Origin: Microthrixaceae bacterium
Lineage (GTDB): Bacteria; Actinomycetota; Acidimicrobiia; Acidimicrobiales; Poriferisodalaceae
Reading direction: 5' to 3'
NCBI GenBank assembly: GCA_011523825.1
Contig: WTFX01000008.1
Coordinates: forward strand, 37,085-101,084
Length of the DNA: 64,000 bases
The notes below the pieces were generated by a model. The model had not been told where the DNA came from. It saw nothing but the letters and a program-made list of their open reading frames with translations, and made no database searches. A program made the position numbers and the translations under genes. Shown here one piece after another: positions 54,583-62,483 of the stretch. Within the stretch, counting starts at the first letter, position 1. Each line of letters starts with the position of its first letter.

Positions 54583-55755
54583 GTGAGTTCCTACGAGAAC
54601 CAGTTTCCTGAGGATCGGGAATCCAACCGGGAGCACTTGCTTGCGGCAGTCGAATCGGTAGCCGACGCGTTGGCGGCTGGCCGCGACGAGTCCGAACGGT
54701 CACGACGCCTGTCGCCGACCTCGGTGGAGGCCCTGCGAACCTCGGGGCTGTTCAGGCTGAAGTCGCCGCGGGTGTTCGGCGGCGCCGAAGCGCACCCGGT
54801 CACCCAGATGGATGTGATCGAGGCGGTGACGATGATCGACCCGGCGGCCGCGTGGTGCATGTTCATCACGGCGTCAGCGACCGGTGCCACGCTGTCGACA
54901 CTGCCCGGTGAGACGGCCGAGACGGTGCTGGCTGACGGCTTCCCGTTCATGGCGGCCTCGCTGCGGCCAGGCGGCACCGCCCTTCGGGTCGACGGCGGCT
55001 ACCGGGTATCCGGCCGGTGGGCCTGGGGCAGCGGCGTCGAGCACGCCGACTGGGTGCTGGTGCCAGTCTTTTGCGAAGGCGACGGGCCGCCGGTCATCAG
55101 GGCATTGGTGCCTGCAGGCGATGTGATCGTGCACGACAACTGGCACACGCTGGGAATGCGCGGCACGGGAAGCTGCGACTACGAACTCGACGACGTCTTC
55201 GTTCCCGAAGGCTTCGCGGTCGACGTGTTCTCGGGCGAGCCGCCGAAAGGAGGCGCGCTCATGCGCCTCGGGCTTCCCGCCTTCGTCGTCAACGAACACG
55301 GCAGCTTTGCCTACGCCCTCGGGCGATTGGCTTTGCGAACGGCGACGGACAGCGCGATTGAGAAGAAGCGGGGCTATCTCGGAGGCGTGAGTCTTGCCGA
55401 CCGGCAGGTGTTCCAGCGGGCCATCGGCGAAGGCACGATCCGCATGAACGCCTGTGCCTTGGCGATGGCCGATGCGATGGAGCGCCTGTTCGACTCAGCA
55501 GCCGAGGGCCCGCCTGATCCAGTGCTCGTCACCGAGGCACAGGCAGCGGCGGTCTGGTGCACAGACGAAGCTCTCGAGCTGGTGAGCGAACTGTTTCGCT
55601 TCACCGGTGGAAGCGCGGTGATGAACGACAGCGGGATGCAGCGCATCCTGCGGGACGTCTACACCGTGCAGTCGCACCTGATGGTGTCGGCAGTCGTCTA
55701 TGAGCAGTACGGTCAGATAATGCTCGGCATGACTGAAGGCGGAGCGCTCCCTTGA
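54583..55755 (+). CDS. HsaA-like flavin-dependent monooxygenase (acyl-CoA dehydrogenase fold)
   Basis: A 390-residue protein with the acyl-CoA dehydrogenase fold in the group of two-component aromatic hydroxylases. SGLFRLKSPRVFGGAEAHP, IDPAAAWCMFITAS, DGGYRVSGRWAWGSGVEHADW and LGMRGTGSCDYELDDVFVPEG match HsaA and related enzymes. It would hydroxylate a phenol to the catechol that the preceding extradiol dioxygenase opens, as HsaA and HsaC do in steroid degradation. A reductase partner is not adjacent. The GTG start is near the stop of the dioxygenase gene. Confidence 0.88.
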   Translation: MSSYENQFPEDRESNREHLLAAVESVADALAAGRDESERSRRLSPTSVEALRTSGLFRLKSPRVFGGAEAHPVTQMDVIEAVTMIDPAAAWCMFITASATGATLSTLPGETAETVLADGFPFMAASLRPGGTALRVDGGYRVSGRWAWGSGVEHADWVLVPVFCEGDGPPVIRALVPAGDVIVHDNWHTLGMRGTGSCDYELDDVFVPEGFAVDVFSGEPPKGGALMRLGLPAFVVNEHGSFAYALGRLALRTATDSAIEKKRGYLGGVSLADRQVFQRAIGEGTIRMNACALAMADAMERLFDSAAEGPPDPVLVTEAQAAAVWCTDEALELVSELFRFTGGSAVMNDSGMQRILRDVYTVQSHLMVSAVVYEQYGQIMLGMTEGGALP

Positions 55756-55784
55756 GACTCAGAACCTGATCTTGCAGTGCAATC

Positions 55785-56939
55785 GTGATCATTCTCGCCA
55801 ACGACCAGACGACAGAAGTCGCGCAGCGCACGGATAAGCCGAGCGGGCTGTGGCTGCGGCTGGACGAGCTGCACAAGGCCACCGGCTGGCAGCTGAAACC
55901 CGAAGGTGCGTGTCTCGGCGAGCTCTGCGTGCCACTGCCGGAGGCCAAGCGGGCGGCATGGATCGCTGACGCCGACGACTGGGTATGGCTCCACTACTCG
56001 GCTTTTGCCGACATGATCGGCCAGAAGTATGTGCGCGACGGCGACGTGTGGAGCGTGGGATCGGTGCCCGAGGTTCGCCGATCCGGGCTGGAGTCCGGGA
56101 TCGCCCCCGATTTCGAGATGGTCGAGCGCAACGGCAACACCTTGAGGCTGTCCGACCTGCGCGGTCGCAAGGTGGTGCTGTTCACCTGGTCATCCTGGTG
56201 AGGCTGCCGCGTCAGCCTGCCGGTCTGGCAGGACCTGTACGAATCGATCGGCCCGGACCGCCTCGAGCTGATCAGCGTGGCGCAGGACTCGGGCGGCGAG
56301 GACGCCGTGGCCAAGTGGTTCGACCGGGCCTCGCCCACCTATCGCTGCGTCGTCGATCCGACGCACCGGATCAGCTCGCTGTTCGGCTGGGTGAATGTGC
56401 CTTCAGCGGCCTGGATCGACGAGGAGGGCCACATCGTCCGCAGCAACGAGGGGGTGTACCCGGCGGAGACGACGATCAAGTTCGGCCTCGGCAAGGTTCG
56501 GCTGGGCGACAACGCATTCGCTCAGGCCACCCGCGACTGGATCGAGCGGGGCGCCGACAGCGAGCACGTCTGGTCGAGCGTTGACCTGGCCTCGCGGCTC
56601 AAGCCCATCGACGACGATGCGCTCTTGGCCGAAGCCACCTTCAAGCTGGCGCTGTACTTCGAGGCCATCGGCGACAGCGAGCGGGCGCTGAAGCACTTCG
56701 CTGACGCACAGGAACTGGCCCCCGACAACTGGAACTACCACCGGCAGGGATGGACCCATAAGGGGACCGTCTACGCCTACCTGCAAGTGCTGAAGAAGTC
56801 GAACAACCTCCGCAAGCACACCGACAAGAGCTATTACGACCCGATGGAACTGCCCGGTGAGGACTACCGCCGCTTCACCGAGCCCGAGTGGTTCTGGACG
56901 CCAGCCGTCCGCCGCGTCAAGAGCCTGCTCAGCCGCTAG
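55785..56939 (+). CDS. selenocysteine-containing redoxin with UGC active site
   Basis: Read through one in-frame TGA (56199-56201), this gene encodes 384 residues. Residues 1-95 are a small lead domain with Cys43 and Cys48 (GACLGELCVPLP). Residues about 105-250 are an AhpC/TSA thioredoxin fold with the active site TWSSW-U139-G-C141-R, where relatives have WCGCR. The frame continues as SLPVWQDLYESIG, with the cis-Pro in NVPSAAWID near 206. Residues about 279-322 form one TPR-like helix pair (LAEATFKLALYFEAIG). It lies 29 bases behind the flavin monooxygenase gene. No signal peptide is seen. The GTG start has a poor ribosome site. Ending at the UGA would remove the second redox residue and most of the fold. 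Confidence 0.88.
56202..56232 (+). promoter_or_regulatory. bacterial SECIS hairpin behind the UGA
   Basis: CCTGCC (56216-56221) and GGCAGG (56227-56232) form six perfect pairs around the loop GGTCT (56222-56226). The loop begins 21 bases after the UGA with a G in first place, as the bacterial SECIS consensus demands. The loop matches the GGUCU part of the known E. coli fdhF SECIS apical loop. This is the strongest single sign that the UGA is read as selenocysteine by SelB. Confidence 0.72.
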
Positions 56940-56967
56940 CTGAGCCGACCGCAGCGCTCAGCGACGG

Positions 56968-57408
56968 CTAGGACTTGTCGGCGGTGGGCTTGTTGACGAT
57001 CATGGCCACGAGCAGGCAGATACCGGCGGCGCCGAGTATGAGAGCGCCGTAGGCGGCATCGTCGTCGGGCCCTTGGTCGAACCAGTCGTTGAAGTAGGTG
57101 GTGGCGAGCGCGTCCAGGCACATCGCCGGCGCGAGCAGGGCGATTGCGGCTGAGCTGCGCCACTGGCGTGGCGTCTGCAGCACCCGGAAGCACACGAACA
57201 TCGTGATCAACGTGACGATCGTGCCGACGATCAGCCAGACCCACCACACCGTGCGGGACACCGACGGCTCGTAGCTGTCGGTGAAGATCAGCAGGAACAG
57301 CCCCAGGAACACGGCCCAGCCGACGACGGCGATCACCATCATCAGGACCATGTGCTGGATGTACGTGAGTCGGCTCTGCACGGGCATGTCATGTCCTTTC
57401 TTGGCCAT
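56968..57408 (-). CDS. small integral membrane protein (DUF5367-like)
   Basis: A 146-residue protein with four likely membrane helices: MVLMMVIAVVGWAVFLGLFL, WWVWLIVGTIVTLITMFVCF, AIALLAPAMCLDALATTYF and LILGAAGICLLVAMIV. The pattern APAMCLDALATTYFNDWF resembles DUF5367 proteins, whose function is unknown. No charged or catalytic motif stands out. It is followed on the same strand by the thioesterase gene lying upstream, so both could be on one transcript. It converges on the selenoprotein gene. Confidence 0.78.
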   Translation of the reverse strand: MAKKGHDMPVQSRLTYIQHMVLMMVIAVVGWAVFLGLFLLIFTDSYEPSVSRTVWWVWLIVGTIVTLITMFVCFRVLQTPRQWRSSAAIALLAPAMCLDALATTYFNDWFDQGPDDDAAYGALILGAAGICLLVAMIVNKPTADKS

Positions 57409-57426
57409 CGGCGCGGTGTGACCGGC

Positions 57427-57870
57427 TCAGCTGGCGCTCTTGGGGGCGACGATGGTGGTGGTGCCCTGTGCGACGGCGACCATGCGGCCCTCGTTTTCGA
57501 TCTCGACACGCAGGACGGCGAGCCGTTTGCTCATGGAGATGATCTCGGCGGTGGCGACGCAGGTGCCGCCGGTGACTGGCGCGAGCAGGTTGATCTTGAA
57601 CTCGGTCGTCGCTGCCCAGTAGCCGGGCGGCATCACGGGATACATCACGACGCCGAGCACGTGGTCGCACATGGCCGACAGGCAGCCGCCGTGCATCGTG
57701 CCCATCATGGTCACGAGTTCGTCGGTGACCGGCATCTCGCACACCAGCCGCCCAGCCTCAAACTCGACCGCCTTGATGCCCAGGTAGCCGTCGATGCCGC
57801 TGCGTGACACCCGGCCGATGACCTTGTCGGCCCATTCCTGGTTGAAGGTTTCGAACACCGGACGGCTCAT
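57427..57870 (-). CDS. PaaI-type hotdog thioesterase
   Basis: A 147-residue hotdog-fold acyl-CoA thioesterase. The family motif MMGTMHGGCLSAMCDHVLG contains the HGG turn and the catalytic Asp; TTEFKINLLAPVTGG and VAVAQGTTTIV complete the fold. It would free CoA from dead-end acyl-CoAs such as those of aromatic catabolism. ATG 57870 has an AGGAG site; a start 36 bases upstream has none. Confidence 0.88.
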   Translation of the reverse strand: MSRPVFETFNQEWADKVIGRVSRSGIDGYLGIKAVEFEAGRLVCEMPVTDELVTMMGTMHGGCLSAMCDHVLGVVMYPVMPPGYWAATTEFKINLLAPVTGGTCVATAEIISMSKRLAVLRVEIENEGRMVAVAQGTTTIVAPKSAS

Positions 57871-57899
57871 TGGACTGCTCCTAGGACTGGGCAAGATTG

Positions 57900-57953
57900 G
57901 GCGCAAAGACGCCGTGCTGTGTTTGATGGTTCACGGCGCAAAGACGCCGTGAA
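57900..57953 (-). repeat. 17-bp direct repeat with a 9-bp hairpin at the dehydrogenase 3' end
   Basis: The 17-mer GGCGCAAAGACGCCGTG occurs at 57900-57916 and again at 57935-57951. The second copy covers the last codons of the dehydrogenase (GVFAP-stop) and sits in a perfect hairpin of nine pairs with a 6-base loop (57930-57953). The hairpin may end the dehydrogenase transcript. The other copy lies just upstream of the thioesterase gene and keeps a GGCG/CGCC stem. Confidence 0.55.
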
Positions 57954-59022
57954 CTGGCGGAACACCGGGGCGTTCGCCGGCGAGGGTCTGGATGAGGGGT
58001 TCCAGGTCGTCGAAGCCTGCGACTTTGCGGGGCAGATCTTCGAACGGGTAGCGGCCCGACACCAGCAGATCGAGCGCTTTGCGGTATGCAGTGACATCCA
58101 CGCCGAGCGCGCCGAAGATGCGCAGCTCTTTGTAGACGATGTGGTCGGGGTCGAAGCCTGGCGTCTCAGGCGAGCCACGTGTGCCGGCCAGCACGATGGT
58201 GCCGCCCGGACGGGCAAGCTGGACTGCCTGTGCCAGCGCGGCCGGCGCCTTGGCGGTCACGTCGATGACCACGTCGGCCTTGGCCCCGGCGGCGTCACGC
58301 AGCGCCCGGTTGGGATCGTCGGTCGAGACGTCCACCGCCAGATCGGCGCCGAACGAAGGGGCGAGGGCCAGGCGCTCGGCGTCTCGTTCGCCAAGGCCGG
58401 TCACCATCACGAATCCCGCGCCGGCCTCCTTCGCTGCTGCTGCCGCGCACAGTCCCCGCACGCCCGGGCCGAGAATCGCCACGACGTCGCCAGGCCGGGT
58501 ATCGGGGATCTCGACTGCCCAGCGGATTCCCGCCCCGAGCGGGTTGAAGAGCGTCGCCGTGACCGGATCGAGCTCGTCGGGCACCGCCATCAGCATCGAG
58601 TCGGGTCGTAGGTACAGGTGCGAGGCGTAGCCGCCGCCCAAGCCCGGCGGCATGTCAGCGTCGGTGAAGCCGACCATGGTCGACAAGCCGTTGCGTTCGC
58701 ATCGTCGGTAGAGCCCCGCCCGGCACTGATCGCAGTTGCGGCACGAGAGGAACACTTCGACGGCAACTCGCTGACCGGCGCTCACGCCCCATCGCTCAGC
58801 GGCGGCATCGCCCAACTCCTCGACCACGCCGATCACCTCGTGCCCGGGGATGAACGCATGCCGGTTGGTGATGTGGCCCGTGTACTGCTCGTGATCGGTG
58901 CCGCACAGCCCGCAGGCCTCGACCCGCAGCAGTCCGTCGTCGGCACCGACATCGGGCAACTCGAAGCTGCGTCGCTCCAACGAACGCGGCTCAGTGAGAA
59001 CCAGCCCAGATGCGGTGGTCAT
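57931..59022 (-). CDS. zinc-binding alcohol dehydrogenase-family protein (MDR)
   Basis: A 363-residue medium-chain dehydrogenase. Catalytic-zinc ligands are in CGLCGTDHEQY and GHEVIG; the four structural-zinc Cys are in FLSCRNCDQCRAGLYRRC. The Rossmann motif reads VAILGPGVRGLCAA, slightly off the usual GxGxxG. GGGYASHLYL is typical of threonine/sorbitol dehydrogenase-like members. The substrate alcohol is unknown. ATG 59022 has a GGGAG site. The 3' end holds a hairpin and is partly duplicated downstream. Confidence 0.9.
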   Translation of the reverse strand: MTTASGLVLTEPRSLERRSFELPDVGADDGLLRVEACGLCGTDHEQYTGHITNRHAFIPGHEVIGVVEELGDAAAERWGVSAGQRVAVEVFLSCRNCDQCRAGLYRRCERNGLSTMVGFTDADMPPGLGGGYASHLYLRPDSMLMAVPDELDPVTATLFNPLGAGIRWAVEIPDTRPGDVVAILGPGVRGLCAAAAAKEAGAGFVMVTGLGERDAERLALAPSFGADLAVDVSTDDPNRALRDAAGAKADVVIDVTAKAPAALAQAVQLARPGGTIVLAGTRGSPETPGFDPDHIVYKELRIFGALGVDVTAYRKALDLLVSGRYPFEDLPRKVAGFDDLEPLIQTLAGERPGVPPVHGVFAP

Positions 59023-59166
59023 GCATGTGCTCCCATGAGGTAGCCACGCGGCCGAGCGCGAGGCCGCCATCACGCTATTGCACCAATCTGCGAGCGTCGT
59101 CGACGGGACCGCTGCGATCGAAATATCGAGTCCGGAGTTGCTGTCCGTCACCTGCAATGGTTACGT

Positions 59167-59180
59167 ATGCAGTACTGCAT
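59167..59180. promoter_or_regulatory. 14-base perfect palindrome between divergent genes
   Basis: ATGCAGTACTGCAT is a perfect palindrome in the 212-base gap between the divergent dehydrogenase and double-NTF2 genes, the largest gap in the window. It is a good operator candidate for a dimeric regulator. The rest of this gap shows no gene and no clear -35/-10 pair. Confidence 0.4.
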
Positions 59181-59234
59181 CGAGCCCCAGCCATCCCTAA
59201 GTCGGACTGCTGCGGCAGGGCGAGGAGTCGCAAG

Positions 59235-60209
59235 ATGAGCATGGAGGGATTCGGCGAGGAATTCCACGATCCGCGCGACTACATCCTGGGCATCACGGAG
59301 ACCATCTGGGAACAACGAGGCGTGCACACCCTCAATCGCTTCTACGCCGATGACGTCGTCGTCCGTTCACCAGCGGGCGTCGTGGTGGGGAACCAGTCGG
59401 TCATTGCCGCCACGCTGGCCACGCTTGCGGAGTTTCCCGACCGGCAGCTGCTTGGTGAAGATGTCATCTGGTGCAGCGATGACGACGGCGGATTCCTGTC
59501 GTCGCACCGCATCCTGTCGACGGCCACCCATCTTGGTGACGGGATCTACGGCCCCGCCTCGGGAACTCGGCTGAAGTACCGGATCATCGCGGATTGCGCG
59601 GCTCGGGACGGCCAGATCTACGACGAATGGCTGATCCGCGATCAGGGCGCCATTGTGCGCTTGCTGGGGGTCGATCCAAAGGGCTACGCCGCCGTCCAAA
59701 TCGAGGCGGAGGGTGGCCTTGGTCAGTCTGCTCAGCCCTTCGCACCCGCACGCGATGTGGCTGGCCGCTATCGCGGGACGGGTAACGATGATCCCGAGGG
59801 CGTCCGATATGCCGAGCTGCTCGGCCGGATCATGGCGGGTGATCTGGCCGCTATCCGCACCGAGTACGACCGCGCCGCGCACCTCGAGTTACCGGGTGGC
59901 GTCACCGAGCACGGATGGGACGGCGCCGACAGCTTCTGGCTCGGGCTTACCTCGTCGTTCCCGTCGGCACAGTTCACTGTTCATCACCGGATCGGTTGTC
60001 GTGAGCCTGACCGTCCGCCACGTGCAGCTCTTCGCTGGTCGCTCGACGGGGTCCACGAGGGCGAGGGTCGCTTTGGCGCCCCGACCGGCGCTGACGTACA
60101 CGTCATGGGCATCAGCCACTGCGAATTCGGGCCTGACGGCGTCCTGCGCGAATGGGTGCTGATTGACGACACGGCCGTGTGGAAACAGGTGCTCCTGCAC
60201 ACCGGTTGA
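59235..60209 (+). CDS. protein with two SnoaL/NTF2-like domains
   Basis: A 324-residue protein made of two NTF2-like cones, residues about 10-160 and 185-320. TLNRFYADDVVVRSPAGVVVGNQSV and the ecdysteroid/ester-cyclase-like EWLIRDQGAIVRLLGVDP are in the first; GADVHVMGISHCEFGPDGVLREW closes the second. Related SnoaL-type proteins are polyketide cyclases or bind carbohydrate-like ligands; no function is assigned. GAGGAG lies before the ATG at 59235. A LacI-type gene follows 84 bases downstream. Confidence 0.8.
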   Translation: MSMEGFGEEFHDPRDYILGITETIWEQRGVHTLNRFYADDVVVRSPAGVVVGNQSVIAATLATLAEFPDRQLLGEDVIWCSDDDGGFLSSHRILSTATHLGDGIYGPASGTRLKYRIIADCAARDGQIYDEWLIRDQGAIVRLLGVDPKGYAAVQIEAEGGLGQSAQPFAPARDVAGRYRGTGNDDPEGVRYAELLGRIMAGDLAAIRTEYDRAAHLELPGGVTEHGWDGADSFWLGLTSSFPSAQFTVHHRIGCREPDRPPRAALRWSLDGVHEGEGRFGAPTGADVHVMGISHCEFGPDGVLREWVLIDDTAVWKQVLLHTG

Positions 60210-60242
60210 GCGTCGTTTGTCTGAAGGTGCAGGTCAGGGCAC

Positions 60243-60286
60243 TGCAAACGGTTTCGGTTGACGGAATGACTACGTATTCATAAGAT
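60243..60286 (+). promoter_or_regulatory. LacI-type operator and promoter, leaderless
   Basis: TGCAAACGGTTTCG (60243-60256) fits the LacI/CcpA-type operator TGNAANCGNTTNCA at all fixed positions but the last. It directly precedes TTGACG (60258-60263), 17 bases and TAAGAT (60281-60286). The ATG at 60294 begins seven bases later with no ribosome site, so the message should be leaderless. A repressor on this operator would block the -35, which suggests autoregulation of the LacI-type gene and its operon. Confidence 0.65.
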
Positions 60287-60293
60287 TCGCCGC

Positions 60294-61313
60294 ATGGCGG
60301 GGGGGACAGAGGCTCCTGACGGCGGGGCGCGTCCCGCTACCTCCACCGATGTCGCGATCGAAGCAGGTGTGTCTCAAGCCACGGTGGCGCGCACATTCTC
60401 GGCTCCGCACCTGGTCTCAGAACGGACTCGAGAGCGGGTCAGCGCAGCGGCAGCACGTCTCGGCTACGCACCCAACGCGTTCGCCCGCAGCCTCAAGTCA
60501 CAGCAGAGCAACGTGGTGGGCGCCGTGGTGCCGGCGTTCGGCGAGTACTGGCAGAACGTCCTGTCGGCAGTCACCCGCGAGCTGGCGCTGCGCGGACGTC
60601 AGCTCCTGCTGTTCAGCTTCACCGACCCAGGCGAGGTCGACGACGTGCTCGACATCGTTCGCCAGTACCGGGTGAGCGGGCTGCTGCTCGCCTCGGCCAG
60701 CATCCGACCTGACCAGCTCAGCGCCATGCGTCGCCAGTCGAGCCCCACGGTGGCCTTCAACCAGCCGGCGGCATCTGGGCTGGTGTCGTCAGTGTCTGTC
60801 GACAATGAAGCCGGCTGCCGCTTGTTGGCGTCCCACCTCGTCGATCAGGGTTGTCGGACAGCCGTCTTCGTCGGCGGCGTCTCGTCGATCTCCACCGATC
60901 AGGCGCGGTATCGGGGAGCGGCCAGAGAGATGGGCGATCACGGCGTGGCATTGCCGTACCTCGAAGCGGGCGCGTTCAGCTACGACGCGGGCTATCGCTG
61001 CGCCGAGCGAATCGCCCGGCTCGCGCCCGACGCCGTGATGGTCGGCAGCGACGAAGTTGCCTTCGGCGTCATCGATGGACTGGAGTCGCGGGGCGTCCGG
61101 ATCCCCGATGACATGGCCGTCACGGGATTCGACGGACTGCCGCAGGCCTCATGGGCAGGCATCGATCTGACAACGCTGGTTCAGCCGACTGAGCTGCTCG
61201 CACAGCATGCTGCCGAGCTGCTCGTCGACACGACGTCGACCTCGCGACCGACAGATGTCGTCGTAGACGGCCACCTCCGCATTGGCCGAACGTCGAAGCG
61301 AAGCGACCGATGA
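60294..61313 (+). CDS. LacI-family transcriptional regulator
   Basis: A 339-residue LacI-type repressor. The helix-turn-helix is at about 16-36 (STDVAIEAGVSQATVARTF), followed by the hinge helix VSAAAARLGYAPNAFARSL and a periplasmic-binding-protein-like effector domain to residue 330. The recognition helix has TVARTF instead of the common TVSRAL. It probably controls itself, the bicupin gene (4-base overlap) and the ABC solute-binding gene behind it, with a sugar or sugar acid as effector. Confidence 0.92.
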   Translation: MAGGTEAPDGGARPATSTDVAIEAGVSQATVARTFSAPHLVSERTRERVSAAAARLGYAPNAFARSLKSQQSNVVGAVVPAFGEYWQNVLSAVTRELALRGRQLLLFSFTDPGEVDDVLDIVRQYRVSGLLLASASIRPDQLSAMRRQSSPTVAFNQPAASGLVSSVSVDNEAGCRLLASHLVDQGCRTAVFVGGVSSISTDQARYRGAAREMGDHGVALPYLEAGAFSYDAGYRCAERIARLAPDAVMVGSDEVAFGVIDGLESRGVRIPDDMAVTGFDGLPQASWAGIDLTTLVQPTELLAQHAAELLVDTTSTSRPTDVVVDGHLRIGRTSKRSDR

Positions 61314-62440
61314 CCACGTCCGCGCCGACGGTCACCGAGGCCGACTTGACCGCACGCGTCGTGCAACCCACCGATTTCGTAGCCGACACCGAGGCCTTCG
61401 TCGATGTTCGCATCGAGCGCTCGAAGGGCAAGGCCAGCTATTCGTTCGTGGGCCCCGGCGTCTCTCAGAACGCCGACCAGCACATCAGCATCGCCGAGCC
61501 GCACGGCTTCAACGTGGGCGCCGCCACGATGCCCCATGGCGTCTACAACAACGCCCACCTGCACTACACGCCCGAGGTGTTCGTCTGCACCCGGGGGAAC
61601 TGGCGAATCGACATCGGCCGGGGCCGGGAGCAAGCTGTCCAATTGGCGGCCAATGACATCTTCTCGGCGCCGACTTGGGTGTTCCGCGGTTTCGAGAACA
61701 CCGGTCCCGATGACGGGTTCCTGTTCGTGGTGCTCGGCGGCGACGACACCGGCGGGATCATCTGGGAGCCGGCCGTGCTGCGCGAGGCGGCGGCGACTGG
61801 GATGTATCTCGGGCGCGACAACTCGCTCGTCGACGCGCGCAACGGTGACGTGCCCGCCGGGGTTCTCGAACCGCTCAGCGACCGCCAGCTCGCGAGCATC
61901 GACAGCTACAGCCAATCTGAGCTGAGCGAGCATCTTGTGCAGCCAGGCCAGCTTCGCTGGTCGCAGGCGGCATTGCTGTCGAGCGTGCTCGGCCCTGAGC
62001 ACTCGATAGAGCTTGCGCCGGTCATCGGACACGGACTGACACAAGATCGGCGCAGCCGGTCGCCAATCTGCACCCCTCACGGTTTCGCACTCGAATGGCT
62101 TTGGGTGGCCCCGGGAGCGTCAACAGGCCTCCACCGCCACGGCGACAGCCAGGTCGTGCTGCTCATCGAGGGCGATTGGGAAGTCGCACTCAACGAGCCT
62201 GCACACGAAGTCTCCACGCAGCCCGTCGTGGGCTCGCTTGCATCTATCCCCGCATCGGCATGGCGGGATCTGCGCAACGTCGGTACGACACCGGCGCGAG
62301 CAGTCATCGTCACCGGCAGCGACAGTCCCAGCAGGGTCGAATGGCCCGCCGAGACGCTGGAACGCGCCGCCGAAGCGGGCTTCGGTCTCGATGCGGCCGG
62401 TTACGTCGCGCCGCTCGAGTTGTTGGGAACCGGGAAATGA
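61310..62440 (+). CDS. bicupin protein
   Basis: A 376-residue protein with two cupin domains. In the first (about 75-160) metal ligands are in NAHLHYTPEVFVCTRG; in the second (about 255-345) they are in STGLHRHGDSQVVLLIEGDW. Bicupins include gentisate dioxygenases, oxalate decarboxylases and sugar isomerases; I cannot choose among them. It starts on ATGA overlapping the LacI-type gene and is followed by an ABC solute-binding gene, so it may act on the imported compound. Confidence 0.85.
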   Translation: MTTSAPTVTEADLTARVVQPTDFVADTEAFVDVRIERSKGKASYSFVGPGVSQNADQHISIAEPHGFNVGAATMPHGVYNNAHLHYTPEVFVCTRGNWRIDIGRGREQAVQLAANDIFSAPTWVFRGFENTGPDDGFLFVVLGGDDTGGIIWEPAVLREAAATGMYLGRDNSLVDARNGDVPAGVLEPLSDRQLASIDSYSQSELSEHLVQPGQLRWSQAALLSSVLGPEHSIELAPVIGHGLTQDRRSRSPICTPHGFALEWLWVAPGASTGLHRHGDSQVVLLIEGDWEVALNEPAHEVSTQPVVGSLASIPASAWRDLRNVGTTPARAVIVTGSDSPSRVEWPAETLERAAEAGFGLDAAGYVAPLELLGTGK

Positions 62441-62483
62441 GCCTCCGGTTCTCGTTCGCATGTATCACCCGGGAGGGAACCTC

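Noticed and set aside
56199..56201. UGA read as Trp or Gly through an altered genetic code
   Set aside because: Many intact genes here end in TGA at the expected C terminus, for example the Rieske alpha subunit at 12547-12549, and Trp is written as TGG throughout.
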